DNA of 64,000 bases from Phycisphaerae bacterium RAS2 (GTDB lineage Bacteria > Planctomycetota > Phycisphaerae > UBA1845 > UTPLA1). The position numbers and the translations under genes were made by a program. The notes below the pieces were generated by a model, which worked only from the letters and a program-made list of their open reading frames with translations, made no database searches and was not told the DNA's origin. The stretch covers positions 3,411,306 to 3,475,305 of the forward strand of contig CP036352.1 of the NCBI GenBank assembly GCA_007753915.1, in the 5' to 3' direction. Positions 1 to 7,119 of the stretch are shown one piece after another; the first letter of the stretch is position 1, and the number at the start of each line of letters is the position of its first letter.

Positions 1-2
1 TG

Positions 3-929
3 ATCACTCGTACCTGGACCGCGACGGACGCCTGCGGCAACTACTCGGAATGCGAGCAGCTGATCGTCATCCTGAATGCCACGGCGCCGACGCTGACCTG
101 TCCGCCGAACGTCACGCTCCAGTGCGGTCAATCCACCTCGCCCAACCATACGGGGCGGGCCACGGCCTACGATGCCTGTGACCCCAACCCGGCTGTGACG
201 TACTGCGATTACGTGTCGGGCAATTGTCCGAAGGTGATCAACCGCGTCTGGCGGGCGACCGACAGTTGCGGCATGTCCACCACGTGTACGCAGCGCATCA
301 CGATCGTGGACAACACACCCCCGACGATTACGTGCCCGCCGGACATCACCGTGACCTGCGGCCAAAGCACCAATCCGTGCGTCACGGGCTACGCGACAGA
401 CAACGACAACTGTGACCCCTGCCCGACGCTGTCGTACTGCGACTCGTCGAACAGCTGCGGCTGCCCGCGGGTCATCACGCGAACCTGGAAGAGCCGCGAC
501 CGCTGCGGAAATCAGGTCACCTGCACGCAGCGCATCACGGTCATTTCAGCCGGCCCCTGTCCGCGCACACCGGGCTACTGGAAGAACCATCTGAATGACT
601 GGCCGGTCAATTCGTTGCAGGTCGGTTGCGTGACGTACAACAAGACGCAACTGAAGAACCTGCTGTCGAACAAGACGCCCAACGGCACGCAGGCCGCGAA
701 CGACGCTTCGACCAACCTGGCGAAGTTCGTCATCGCGACGCAGTTCAACCTGCTGGACGGGTCGCAGCCGGGGAACATCGCTTCGGTGGTGGCGACTGCC
801 AACCAGAAGCTTTGCCAGTATCCGCCGGGTTGCAACACGTCGGGGTCGATCAAGAACCAGTTGCTGGCTCTCAAGGATCAACTGGATGCCTACTGCAACA
901 GCAACCCGCCGGGCTGCTACGGCGACTAG
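3..929 (+). CDS. Cys-rich HYR-like repeat surface protein, C-terminal part
   Basis: The reading frame is open from the left edge, so this is the C-terminal 308 residues of a longer protein. It holds tandem modules of about 85 residues, each running CPPxxTxxCGQST, then CDP, then RxWxxxDxCGxxxxCxQxIxI. This resembles HYR/Ig-like extracellular adhesion modules, here unusually rich in paired cysteines. From about residue 182 a different C-terminal domain begins with TPGYWKNH, a motif seen at the ends of bacterial secreted or surface proteins. No sortase or PEP-CTERM signal follows. A strong terminator lies just downstream. The role is inferred to be cell-surface or extracellular; the exact function is unknown. 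Confidence 0.75.
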   Translation: MTRTWTATDACGNYSECEQLIVILNATAPTLTCPPNVTLQCGQSTSPNHTGRATAYDACDPNPAVTYCDYVSGNCPKVINRVWRATDSCGMSTTCTQRITIVDNTPPTITCPPDITVTCGQSTNPCVTGYATDNDNCDPCPTLSYCDSSNSCGCPRVITRTWKSRDRCGNQVTCTQRITVISAGPCPRTPGYWKNHLNDWPVNSLQVGCVTYNKTQLKNLLSNKTPNGTQAANDASTNLAKFVIATQFNLLDGSQPGNIASVVATANQKLCQYPPGCNTSGSIKNQLLALKDQLDAYCNSNPPGCYGD

Positions 930-976
930 GCAACCTGCGGTGCCAACGCACCGGCACGACAACGTGACTTGAGCAT

Positions 977-1019
977 ACGGGGCGGCCGCCTAACCAGCGC
1001 GTCGCCCCGTCTCTTTTTT
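977..1019 (+). terminator. Rho-independent terminator after the HYR-like gene
   Basis: An 8-bp perfect stem (ACGGGGCG at 977-984 with CGCCCCGT at 1003-1010) is followed by CTCTTTTTT. The end of the hairpin plus T-tract (CCCGTCTCTTTTTTAC, 1006-1021) is repeated exactly at 1025-1040, a small tandem duplication. Confidence 0.75.
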
Positions 1020-1076
1020 ACCATCCCGTCTCTTTTTTACTGTCGAGGCTGTGCATGAAACCCCCTCTCCCCTTTG

Positions 1077-1092
1077 GGGCTTTGCACAAATA
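1077..1092 (+). repeat. Left terminal inverted repeat of the transposon
   Basis: GGGCTTTGCACAAATA, a perfect inverted match to 4588-4603. Target duplication CCCTTTG lies immediately outside at 1070-1076. Confidence 0.85.
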
Positions 1093-1100
1093 AGCCGTCC

Positions 1101-1134
1101 TGCACAAAAAGTCGGACGGCTGCACAAAAAGTCG
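1101..1134 (+). repeat. Subterminal direct repeats, probable transposase-binding sites
   Basis: TGCACAAAAAGTCG occurs at 1101-1114 and again at 1121-1134, 20 bp apart, sharing the TGCACAAA core with the TIR. A related TGCACAAATAAGC lies near the right end at 4560-4572. The 11-bp inverted repeat GAAGCCGTCGA...TCGACGGCTTC follows at about 1151-1186. Confidence 0.55.
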
Positions 1135-1229
1135 ATGGTTGCGTAAAAACGAAGAAGCCGTCGATGGCAGACTCGACGGCTTCTAAACCGCGCCCGCGCA
1201 AAGCCTGTGAATTGCACCTTAGCGCCAAA

Positions 1230-1277
1230 ATAATATTGTTCGTAAACTAATGAAGAGTATAATATTATCGTTCACGA
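1230..1277 (+). promoter_or_regulatory. AT-rich direct repeats upstream of the HTH/ImmA module
   Basis: Two imperfect copies, ATAATATTGTTCGTAAAC (from 1230) and ATAATATTATCGTTCACG (from 1259), lie in an AT-rich stretch ahead of the two-gene module. Their position and 29-bp period suggest promoter and operator sites for the HTH protein encoded downstream. This is inference from position only. Confidence 0.4.
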
Positions 1278-1367
1278 GGAATATTTAATGGAATAAATCG
1301 GTTGCAAAACTCCAAGCCCGTGGTAATGTCTGGTGGCCATTGCAGCACAGTACAGAAGGAGATGTTC

Positions 1368-1967
1368 ATGCTCAGTACACCAGCGTTTCAACAGAGATGG
1401 CCGATTTTGGTTGCCGTGATCTTAAAGGCGTGGGCCGATTACCGCCACGAAGTTTCAGAGCGCGCCCGGAGATGGGTTCACGCACGGACACGCGCAGGCT
1501 TCGTTCGCGATGCTGCCGTTCATAGAATCCGAAAGAAGTGGGATCATGACAAGGGTATTAGGTTCATTGATCGCCGAGGAATGTTCCTGGTGGTGATTGA
1601 AAATGAAGCGCTGGTGAGACTGAAGAAGCTCGGCAAAAATCGCAGGCCGAGCGCAATCAAGACGGCCCAGCACTGGGAGTATTTTTCGGAATCACTCTTT
1701 GGATTCCCGCTTTACCTGACGAGATTGGTTGTGGGTTACGAGTTGAACCGCGAACAGACCGAAGTATTAAGAATCTGGGTTCAAGAGTACGAGGGTGAGA
1801 ATGTAGTTGAAGCAACTTGCATCTACGATAGAAATGCAGATGATTCCACTGGCGGCATGCTGACATCGCCCCCCAGTCCGTTTGGCGGACCTAACGAGCC
1901 CGGAACCCGCAAGACGGTGGTGCGGCCCAGAGATGGAAAGGCGGCAGAAGATGGAGATGCAGTTTAA
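1368..1967 (+). CDS. Unrecognised protein paired with HTH/ImmA protease
   Basis: A 199-residue basic protein. The start at 1368 is chosen because AGAAGGAG lies at 1354-1361, 6 nt upstream; a TTG at 1302 and an ATG at 1362 are alternatives with worse spacing. The N-terminal third is Arg-rich and helical (around ERARRWVHARTR), the middle looks alpha/beta, and the last 40 residues are Pro/Gly-rich. Its end overlaps the next gene by 17 bp, so the two are probably translated together. I do not recognise a family. By analogy with XRE-ImmA/IrrE modules it could be the target of the protease or a toxin-like partner; that is a guess. Confidence 0.6.
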   Translation: MLSTPAFQQRWPILVAVILKAWADYRHEVSERARRWVHARTRAGFVRDAAVHRIRKKWDHDKGIRFIDRRGMFLVVIENEALVRLKKLGKNRRPSAIKTAQHWEYFSESLFGFPLYLTRLVVGYELNREQTEVLRIWVQEYEGENVVEATCIYDRNADDSTGGMLTSPPSPFGGPNEPGTRKTVVRPRDGKAAEDGDAV

Positions 1968-3030
1968 TCCTGACATGCTGACGCTTGCGCGGGAGGCGCG
2001 TGGCTTATCGCAAACAGAACTAGCCGAAGACATTGGAATTACGCAGGGCAAGCTCTCAAAGTATGAAAGCGGCTTGCTCGCCGTATCTCGCGAAGATTTG
2101 CAGGATTTGTGCCGCGTCTTGAATTTCCCAGAATCGTTTTTTCGCCAGCCCGACCGGCTGACAGGGTGTGGATCAGTTTGCAATTTTTTCCGCAAGCGCC
2201 AGAGCATGGGGATTCGGCAGCTACGCAAAATTCAGGCCGAAACAAATCTGCTCAGGCTGCAATTCAAGCAGTTAATGTACCGCGCAGAAATAGACTCTCC
2301 GCTAAAACTGCACAGGATGGATATTGCCGACTACGACGGCGGTGCAGAGCAGATTGCACAGCTTGTCCGAGCCAGTTGGAACATGCCGCTTGGTCCTATT
2401 GCAAATCTAACTGAGGCTGTCGAAACGGTTGGCGGTGTCGTATTCCAGTGTGATTTTGGAACCAATAAAGTTGATGCGATCAGCAACTGGTCGAGCGGCA
2501 TGCCGCCGCTGTTCTTTGTCAATGCAACTGCTCCAGCGGATCGAAAACGATACAGCCTGTGTCACGAAATCGGCCACCTGATCATGCACTATGTTCCGAC
2601 CAACAACCAAGAAGCTGAAGCCGATAGATTCGCGAGCGAGTTTTTGATGCCCGCACGCGAGATTGCATCCGAACTGCACGACTTAACCATTCCTCGGCTT
2701 GCGGCCCTGAAGCAATATTGGAAAGTGTCGATGGCGGCGCTGATCAGGCGGGCTTATGACTTGGAGAAGATTTCAGAGCGCAGCTATCGACATTTGTTTA
2801 CGAAATTGAGCGCGCTCGGTTACAGAAAAAGCGAACCCTCTCCCCTTCCCGAGGAAAAGCCGAGGCTGGTTTCAGATATCTTGCAGATGTACAAGAGTTA
2901 CCACGGATACAGCAATCGAGAATTGGCGGCACTCGTCCATTTGACAGAGAACGAGTTTGTCCAGCGGTTCAAATTAGATGGCGCATCCAGCGGGACTACG
3001 CGCCCCCCATTGAAGCTGAAAATGGCTTGA
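1951..3030 (+). CDS. XRE-family HTH protein with ImmA/IrrE metallopeptidase domain
   Basis: About 359 residues. Residues 5-65 form an XRE/Cro helix-turn-helix (ARGLSQTELAEDIGITQGKLS). A COG2856 ImmA/IrrE domain follows, with the zinc-protease signature CHEIGHLIMH (HExxH) at about residue 203 and the typical downstream EAEADRFASEFLMP. The C-terminal 100 residues hold a second helical segment. In this family (ICEBs1 ImmA, Deinococcus IrrE) the protease cleaves a repressor to switch on mobile-element or stress genes. The start at 1951 follows a purine-rich stretch and overlaps the upstream gene; an in-frame ATG at 1882 is less likely. Location inside a transposon suggests a stability or self-regulation role. 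Confidence 0.85.
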   Translation: MEMQFNPDMLTLAREARGLSQTELAEDIGITQGKLSKYESGLLAVSREDLQDLCRVLNFPESFFRQPDRLTGCGSVCNFFRKRQSMGIRQLRKIQAETNLLRLQFKQLMYRAEIDSPLKLHRMDIADYDGGAEQIAQLVRASWNMPLGPIANLTEAVETVGGVVFQCDFGTNKVDAISNWSSGMPPLFFVNATAPADRKRYSLCHEIGHLIMHYVPTNNQEAEADRFASEFLMPAREIASELHDLTIPRLAALKQYWKVSMAALIRRAYDLEKISERSYRHLFTKLSALGYRKSEPSPLPEEKPRLVSDILQMYKSYHGYSNRELAALVHLTENEFVQRFKLDGASSGTTRPPLKLKMA

Positions 3031-3074
3031 CTGAGTTTAAGACGGAAATGGTACGGAGATTCCGCGCGCCCAAA

Positions 3075-3224
3075 TTATTGGTCCTTGTCTTTTTTTGGAC
3101 GATCCCAATTTGGACTTTTGCACTTGGGACACACGCGAGGCTTTTCAGCTTCACGGGGAAGCCATTCATGTCCGCATCGGCATCGACAACCCGTAAGTTG
3201 CACCATCCCTATTGGCTTTTTCAT
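3075..3224 (-). CDS. Small zinc-ribbon protein
   Basis: A 49-residue ORF with a good ribosome-binding site (GAAAGGGAG about 5 nt before the ATG). Two Cys pairs, CRCRCG and CPKC, form a zinc ribbon, followed by a basic tail (RPKKDKDQ). It is divergent from the transposase gene and shares the AT-rich spacer with it. Small zinc ribbons of this kind (KSPNWDRP-type tail) occur as free-standing ORFs in bacteria and archaea; the function is unknown. Confidence 0.55.
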   Translation of the reverse strand: MKKPIGMVQLTGCRCRCGHEWLPREAEKPRVCPKCKSPNWDRPKKDKDQ

Positions 3225-3266
3225 ATACTCCCTTTCAGTAATTACCAAAAATATATACCAAAAGTA

Positions 3267-3296
3267 TTGACTTGTCAATCCCTTCTCGTATATACT
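3267..3296 (+). promoter_or_regulatory. Sigma70-like promoter of the transposase
   Basis: TTGACT at 3267-3272 and TATACT at 3291-3296 are separated by 18 bp. The -10 region overlaps two GTATATAC octamers separated by TATTA, which could be an operator. Confidence 0.5.
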
Positions 3297-3324
3297 ATTA
3301 GTATATACATTCGGGAGAGACGAC

Positions 3325-4578
3325 ATGGCCGAAATCACCAACGAACGCGAAATCCGGGGAATGCGGATAGCCGCTTTGTTCACGCTGACCCGCAAGGGCA
3401 ACGGGGCTTGGCGCGTCCCGGCACAGACCACGGGCATGAAGCCATACACGGTCAAGGTCGGGGACAAGCCGACGTGCTCCTGCCCGGATCATGGCAACGG
3501 CCACAAGTGCAAACACATCTTCGCGGTCGAATATGTGATGCTGCGTGAAAAGAACGGGGACGGGACGGAAACCGTGACCGAGCAAGTGACCATCAAAGAG
3601 CAAATCACGCGCCCGACCTATCCGCAGAATTGGGCCGCGTACAATGCCGCGCAGACGAATGAAAAGGATAAGTTTCTGGAATTGCTCCACAACCTGTGCG
3701 CCGGCATTCAGGAGCCAATTCAGGAAAATAAAACCGGACGCCCCCGACTCCGCCTGTCCGATGCGATGTTCGCGGTCTGCTACAAAATATACAGCACCGT
3801 GTCCGGACGGCGCTTTATGAGCGACCTACGCGACGCGCAAGCTAAAGGATTCATCGAAAAGACCCCGCACTTCAACAGCATCTTCAATTATCTCGAAAAC
3901 CCCAACCTTACCGGGATTCTCCACAAGATGATTATTGAAACGAGTCTGCCGCTGAAAGCCATTGAGCAGGACTTCGCTTGCGATGCGTCCGGCTTTACGA
4001 CTTCGCGGTTTATCCGTTGGTACGATCACCGATATGGCCGGATCACCGAAAAGCATGAATGGGTCAAGGTCCATCTTATGTGCGGTGTTAAAACGAACGT
4101 CGTCACCGCTGTTGAAATCGCTGGGAAAGACGCGAGTTCCACGCCGATGCTGCCCGACCTGTTGAAAACGACAGCAAAGAACTTCAAGCCCCGCGAAGTA
4201 TCAGGCGACAAGGAATTCGGGAGCCTGCGAAACTATGACGCGATTGAAGCCGTCGGCGCTACCCCGTTCATCCCATTCAAGTCGATTCACACAGGTAAGG
4301 GCGGCGGTCTTTGGGCGAAGATGTACCATTTTTTCCAGTATCACCGAGACGAGTTCCTTGCCCATTATCACAAGCGGTCGAATGTCGAATCGACGTTCAG
4401 CATGATTAAGGCCAAGTTTCGGGATCACATTCGCAGCAAGACCGACGTTGCGATGATGAACGAAGTCCTTTGCAAAATCGTCTGCCACAACATTTGCGTG
4501 TTGATTCAGGAAATGTTTGAATTGGGGATCGAACCGACTTTTTGGGCAGAAAAATCACCTGCACAAATAAGCGCCTAA
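3325..4578 (+). CDS. DDE transposase with N-terminal SWIM zinc finger
   Basis: 417 residues, start supported by CGGGAG 7 nt upstream. A SWIM-type finger (CSCPDHGNGHKCKH, CxCxnCxH) lies at about residues 51-64. The catalytic core follows: an aspartate in FACDASGF (about 216), a second in SGDKEFGS (about 295), and the glutamate in RSNVESTFSMIK (about 354). This matches IS4/IS5-superfamily RNase H-fold transposases. The SWIM finger is probably a DNA-binding addition. The gene ends 10 bp before the right inverted repeat, so it mobilises the 1077-4603 element. Confidence 0.85.
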   Translation: MAEITNEREIRGMRIAALFTLTRKGNGAWRVPAQTTGMKPYTVKVGDKPTCSCPDHGNGHKCKHIFAVEYVMLREKNGDGTETVTEQVTIKEQITRPTYPQNWAAYNAAQTNEKDKFLELLHNLCAGIQEPIQENKTGRPRLRLSDAMFAVCYKIYSTVSGRRFMSDLRDAQAKGFIEKTPHFNSIFNYLENPNLTGILHKMIIETSLPLKAIEQDFACDASGFTTSRFIRWYDHRYGRITEKHEWVKVHLMCGVKTNVVTAVEIAGKDASSTPMLPDLLKTTAKNFKPREVSGDKEFGSLRNYDAIEAVGATPFIPFKSIHTGKGGGLWAKMYHFFQYHRDEFLAHYHKRSNVESTFSMIKAKFRDHIRSKTDVAMMNEVLCKIVCHNICVLIQEMFELGIEPTFWAEKSPAQISA

Positions 4579-4587
4579 TTTACGGGG

Positions 4588-4603
4588 TATTTGTGCAAAG
4601 CCC
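4588..4603 (-). repeat. Right terminal inverted repeat of the transposon
   Basis: TATTTGTGCAAAGCCC, a perfect inverted match to 1077-1092. CCCTTTG duplication follows at 4604-4610, then GGGAGAGGG, the second half of the disrupted palindrome. Confidence 0.85.
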
Positions 4604-4610
4604 CCCTTTG

Positions 4611-4863
4611 GGGAGAGGGTTGGGTGAGGGGGAACATCGCGCGATGACTGAACAAACCCTCGCCCCGGCCCCCCCTTGAAGGGAGTGGGAGTGTTCTCAC
4701 ACTATGCCAAGCATCGAGGTTCAGCACGGTACGATCCGGCGCGGTCGTTCGATCTATAGCCAAATGACTTAATATGCCTGCATCTTTCAGACACGGCCCG
4801 CCGATACCAACGAAATGCAGCGATCGTCAATCTCAGGAAAGGACGCGACGATAGGAGGCAAAC
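4611..4863. other. Chromosomal flank between transposon and island, no gene seen
   Basis: GC-rich remains of the REP-like target (GGGTTGGGTGAGGGGG and nearby C/G runs) followed by unremarkable sequence up to the island's left attachment site. Before island insertion this DNA lay just downstream of the tRNA-Gly 3' end. No convincing ORF is present. Confidence 0.5.
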
Positions 4864-4909
4864 AGCGGGCGACGCGACTCGAACGCGCAACGTCCAGCTT
4901 GGAAGGCTG
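4864..4909 (+). repeat. attL: 46-bp copy of the tRNA-Gly 3' end
   Basis: Identical over 46 bp to 42389-42434. It covers the tRNA from the 5' side of the anticodon stem to the discriminator base (read on the minus strand) but lacks the 5' half, so it is not a functional tRNA. It is the displaced host 3' end. Confidence 0.9.
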
Positions 4910-5288
4910 CAAGGCCGGGTTGCAACCTCATCCAGAATCAGCACTTACAGACGCACTGCCGTCAGTCTATGGTCCAGACTATACCATGGATGGCGAATCA
5001 GAGACACGCCATTCCAATCATGTCAAAGATTCGAGCGGCGTCGAAGGTCTACTGATCAACGATCCCGACTTGAATCTCATTGCTGAGCGCTGGCATGTGC
5101 TCCATGCAGCAGTGCGCGCCGGCATTCTCGCAATGGTTCAAGCTCCTGATGCAATTAGCGATGCTTTCGAAGCAGAAGGTCCACCGTTGAAATCGGTTGG
5201 CCACTGTTCAGCAAGTGTCGTTGAGAAGCGTGGGTCCTCCCAAGGAGAAAATCTTCCAACCCTCCCACGGGAACAACCGCGCGGATAG
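4910..5288 (+). pseudogene. Integrase C-terminal-tail-like remnant at the island's left end
   Basis: An open frame runs through attL to 5288 in the same frame that the integrase uses across the right att site. Its SVYGPDYTMDG...RHSN stretch parallels the integrase tail's PVYGGVYTTDG...CHSE. The DNA also matches: AGTCTATGGT and CATTCC blocks at about 4970-5020 and 42240-42285. No catalytic region is present. It may be debris of an earlier integrase or element at the same tRNA. In the excised circle the integrase frame would continue into this segment. I do not consider it a functional gene. Confidence 0.45.
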
Positions 5289-5372
5289 GTAATCTTTCTT
5301 TCCCGCCGCGAAACCGCGGCCGATTTGTCACAAGTCCCTGTGAATGCACAGTTTGAAACCAATGGTGATGCG

Positions 5373-6095
5373 ATGAGCAAGAAGAGAGATAAACCAACCG
5401 CTGAGACCCCGGCCGGCGCCGGCAAAGCCGCCCCGCTCCGGCTCGAATGGATCGAGGCCGGCTCCCTCACCGACAACCCGGCCAACTGGCGAAAGCACAG
5501 CCAGGAACAGCTTGCGACCGTGAAGGACCTCCTCAGCGACCCCGACGTCGGTTGGGCCGGCGCCTGCCTGTTCAACGAACGGACCGGCCGGCTCATCGAC
5601 GGCCACGCCCGCAAGTCGGTTGTTGACCCGTCGGTGCCGATCCCTGTGCTCGTCGGCAACTGGTCGGAGGAGGCAGAGCGCAAAATCCTTGCGACCCTCG
5701 ACCCCGTCGCCTCGATGGCGGCGACCTCGCGAGAAGCGTATGAAGCCTTGCTCGCGCAGACGCCGGTCGACAGCCTGTGGGTACGAGACCTAATGCACGC
5801 GACGCTCACCGGCGGCGAAGTCGCTGAGGACGAGTCGGCCGAGGACAGCGACGCCGCGGCGGACCGGCTCATTCCCGAGATGGAGTGCCAGCCCTTCGAG
5901 CACTACAACTACGTCGTGCTCATGTTCCGCAACGACCAGGACTGGCAGGCGGCGTGCGAGCGCCTTGGCATCGGCAAGGTCAAGGTGAGCTACCCGGGCG
6001 GACTCGTGAAGGTCGGCGTCGGCCGAGTCATCGACGGGCCCAAAGCCATGATTAAGCTCGCCTCTGGCGCCGCTGTGGAGCACCCAGCAAAATGA
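5373..6095 (+). CDS. ParB N-terminal-like domain protein (phage type)
   Basis: About 240 residues. The ATG at 5373 is preferred over an in-frame TTG at 5325. The N-terminal half is a ParB/Srx-like fold: SLTDNPANWRKHSQEQL, then GRLIDGHARKSV, then IPVLVGNWSEEAERKIL, as in phage-encoded ParB-like proteins that act as nucleases or nucleotidases rather than in partition. The C-terminal half is acidic and then alpha/beta. Its stop overlaps the start of the glycosyltransferase gene (ATGA), so the two are coupled. A role in handling modified phage DNA is inferred from context. Confidence 0.75.
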   Translation: MSKKRDKPTAETPAGAGKAAPLRLEWIEAGSLTDNPANWRKHSQEQLATVKDLLSDPDVGWAGACLFNERTGRLIDGHARKSVVDPSVPIPVLVGNWSEEAERKILATLDPVASMAATSREAYEALLAQTPVDSLWVRDLMHATLTGGEVAEDESAEDSDAAADRLIPEMECQPFEHYNYVVLMFRNDQDWQAACERLGIGKVKVSYPGGLVKVGVGRVIDGPKAMIKLASGAAVEHPAK

Positions 6096-6802
6096 AAATC
6101 GTCATTCCATCCAAGAATCGGGCTGACGTACTCGCGGAGCACTCCTTCAAACTGTTCCCTGACGCGACGGTGTGCGTGTCGGAAGACGAGGCCGATGCAT
6201 ACCGCAAGATCACACCGAACCTGCTCCTGCATCCGGCGACGGTGAATGGCATCGGGCCAAAGAGACAATGGATTCTCGATAACGTCGCAGACGACGTTGT
6301 CTTCATGCCCGATGATGACCTGGTTTGTGTATGGTCAAACGTCGGCTTCCGCCGGCGTCGAATCACCGACCCGGCGACCGTGCAGGCAATTGTCGAGCGG
6401 GCCGCGATTCTTGCCGCTGACATGCGAGTCGGGGTCTTCGGATTCTGGCAGGCAGCGTTCACGCGCTATTATGCGAATTTCGACCCCTTCTCCTTGAACA
6501 CATGGGTCGGCACCGCGCTTGGGTTTGTCGGACGTCGATTCCGCTATGACGAGAAGCTGGTCCTGCGGGCGGATATCGACTACTGCCTGCAATGCCTCCT
6601 GCACGACCGGATCATGCTGATGGACTGTCGCTTCAAGTTCGACAACGTCGCCGCGTTCAAGGGCAAAGGTGGAAACGCGTCCAACCGGAGTCTTGAGCGG
6701 CATCAGCGAGAGTTAGACTACCTGAAACGCAAGTGGGGCGGTCACATTGAGATCGTGCACGACAAGCAGACGCTCCGCATCCTCGTGAAAGTCCCTCGAT
6801 AG
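6092..6802 (+). CDS. TAGT-like (TET-associated) GT-A glycosyltransferase
   Basis: 236 residues, starting in an ATGA overlap. It begins MKIVIPSKNRADVL, the typical first strand of phage GT-A-fold glycosyltransferases, and has an acidic metal-binding motif PDDDL at residues 73-77. Phage TET-associated glycosyltransferases add sugars to oxidised pyrimidines in DNA and are often next to ParB-like genes, which matches this context. No TET/JBP dioxygenase or hydroxymethylase is in the island. The substrate is therefore uncertain: it might act on DNA modified by another phage. The family assignment is from motif and context only. Confidence 0.6.
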   Translation: MKIVIPSKNRADVLAEHSFKLFPDATVCVSEDEADAYRKITPNLLLHPATVNGIGPKRQWILDNVADDVVFMPDDDLVCVWSNVGFRRRRITDPATVQAIVERAAILAADMRVGVFGFWQAAFTRYYANFDPFSLNTWVGTALGFVGRRFRYDEKLVLRADIDYCLQCLLHDRIMLMDCRFKFDNVAAFKGKGGNASNRSLERHQRELDYLKRKWGGHIEIVHDKQTLRILVKVPR

Positions 6803-6812
6803 CCAGGCATTG

Positions 6813-6886
6813 AAACGGTGTACCTGAGTTCATCGTTTCACCCGCCCCGCGGCCAATTGAAACAGTGAACCCCGGTTCACCGTTTA
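6813..6886 (+). repeat. Two palindromes matching the rep-gene iterons
   Basis: GAAACGGTGTACC...TTCATCGTTTC (6813-6840) and GAAACAGTGAACC-GGTTCACCGTTT (6860-6886) are inverted repeats with the half-site GAAACRGTGAACC. The same half-site recurs at least five times inside the Rep-like gene at 39691-39873. They sit in the 317-bp gap before the MoxR-type gene and could be operators or secondary origin sites for that protein. The rest of the gap (6887-7119) shows no gene. Confidence 0.6.
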
Positions 6887-7119
6887 CCGCCCATCCACGC
6901 GTCCCAATTCCTCCCCCGTCAGCCGCCCTGTTCGTAACCAGGGCTCATTTCATGTTTTATGCTGTCTAAAATGGTGGCCAATATGGTGGCACTTTTGGAT
7001 GGACCATAAGCCGTTGGCGTGATAAGGTTTACGTATCGAACGGGAAACGTTCCCGACAAAAAGTGTGGCCCGCGACGCTACTAACGCCCGGGCCAGTGGA
7101 CACCAGAAAGGGCCTTCCG

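Larger units (their letters stand above)
1077..4603 (+). mobile_element. 3.5 kb transposon with TIRs, TSD and an ImmA/IrrE passenger module
   Basis: The two ends carry perfect 16-bp inverted repeats (GGGCTTTGCACAAATA at 1077-1092; its reverse complement at 4588-4603). Each is flanked by the same 7-bp target duplication, CCCTTTG, at 1070-1076 and 4604-4610. Removing the element and one duplication restores a palindrome of the form CCCTCTCCCC-TTTG-GGGAGAGGG, so the target was a REP-like sequence. Inside are a 199-aa ORF overlapping an HTH/metalloprotease gene, a small antisense zinc ribbon and, at the right end, a DDE transposase. Passenger genes make it larger than a simple insertion sequence. 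The intact ends and duplication suggest recent transposition. Confidence 0.85.

Noticed and set aside
4815-4909. Left part of a 157-aa frame as a gene
   Set aside because: It runs through the tRNA-Gly fragment in antisense; the shared RATRLERATSSLEG peptide is a translation of tRNA sequence, not a protein motif.
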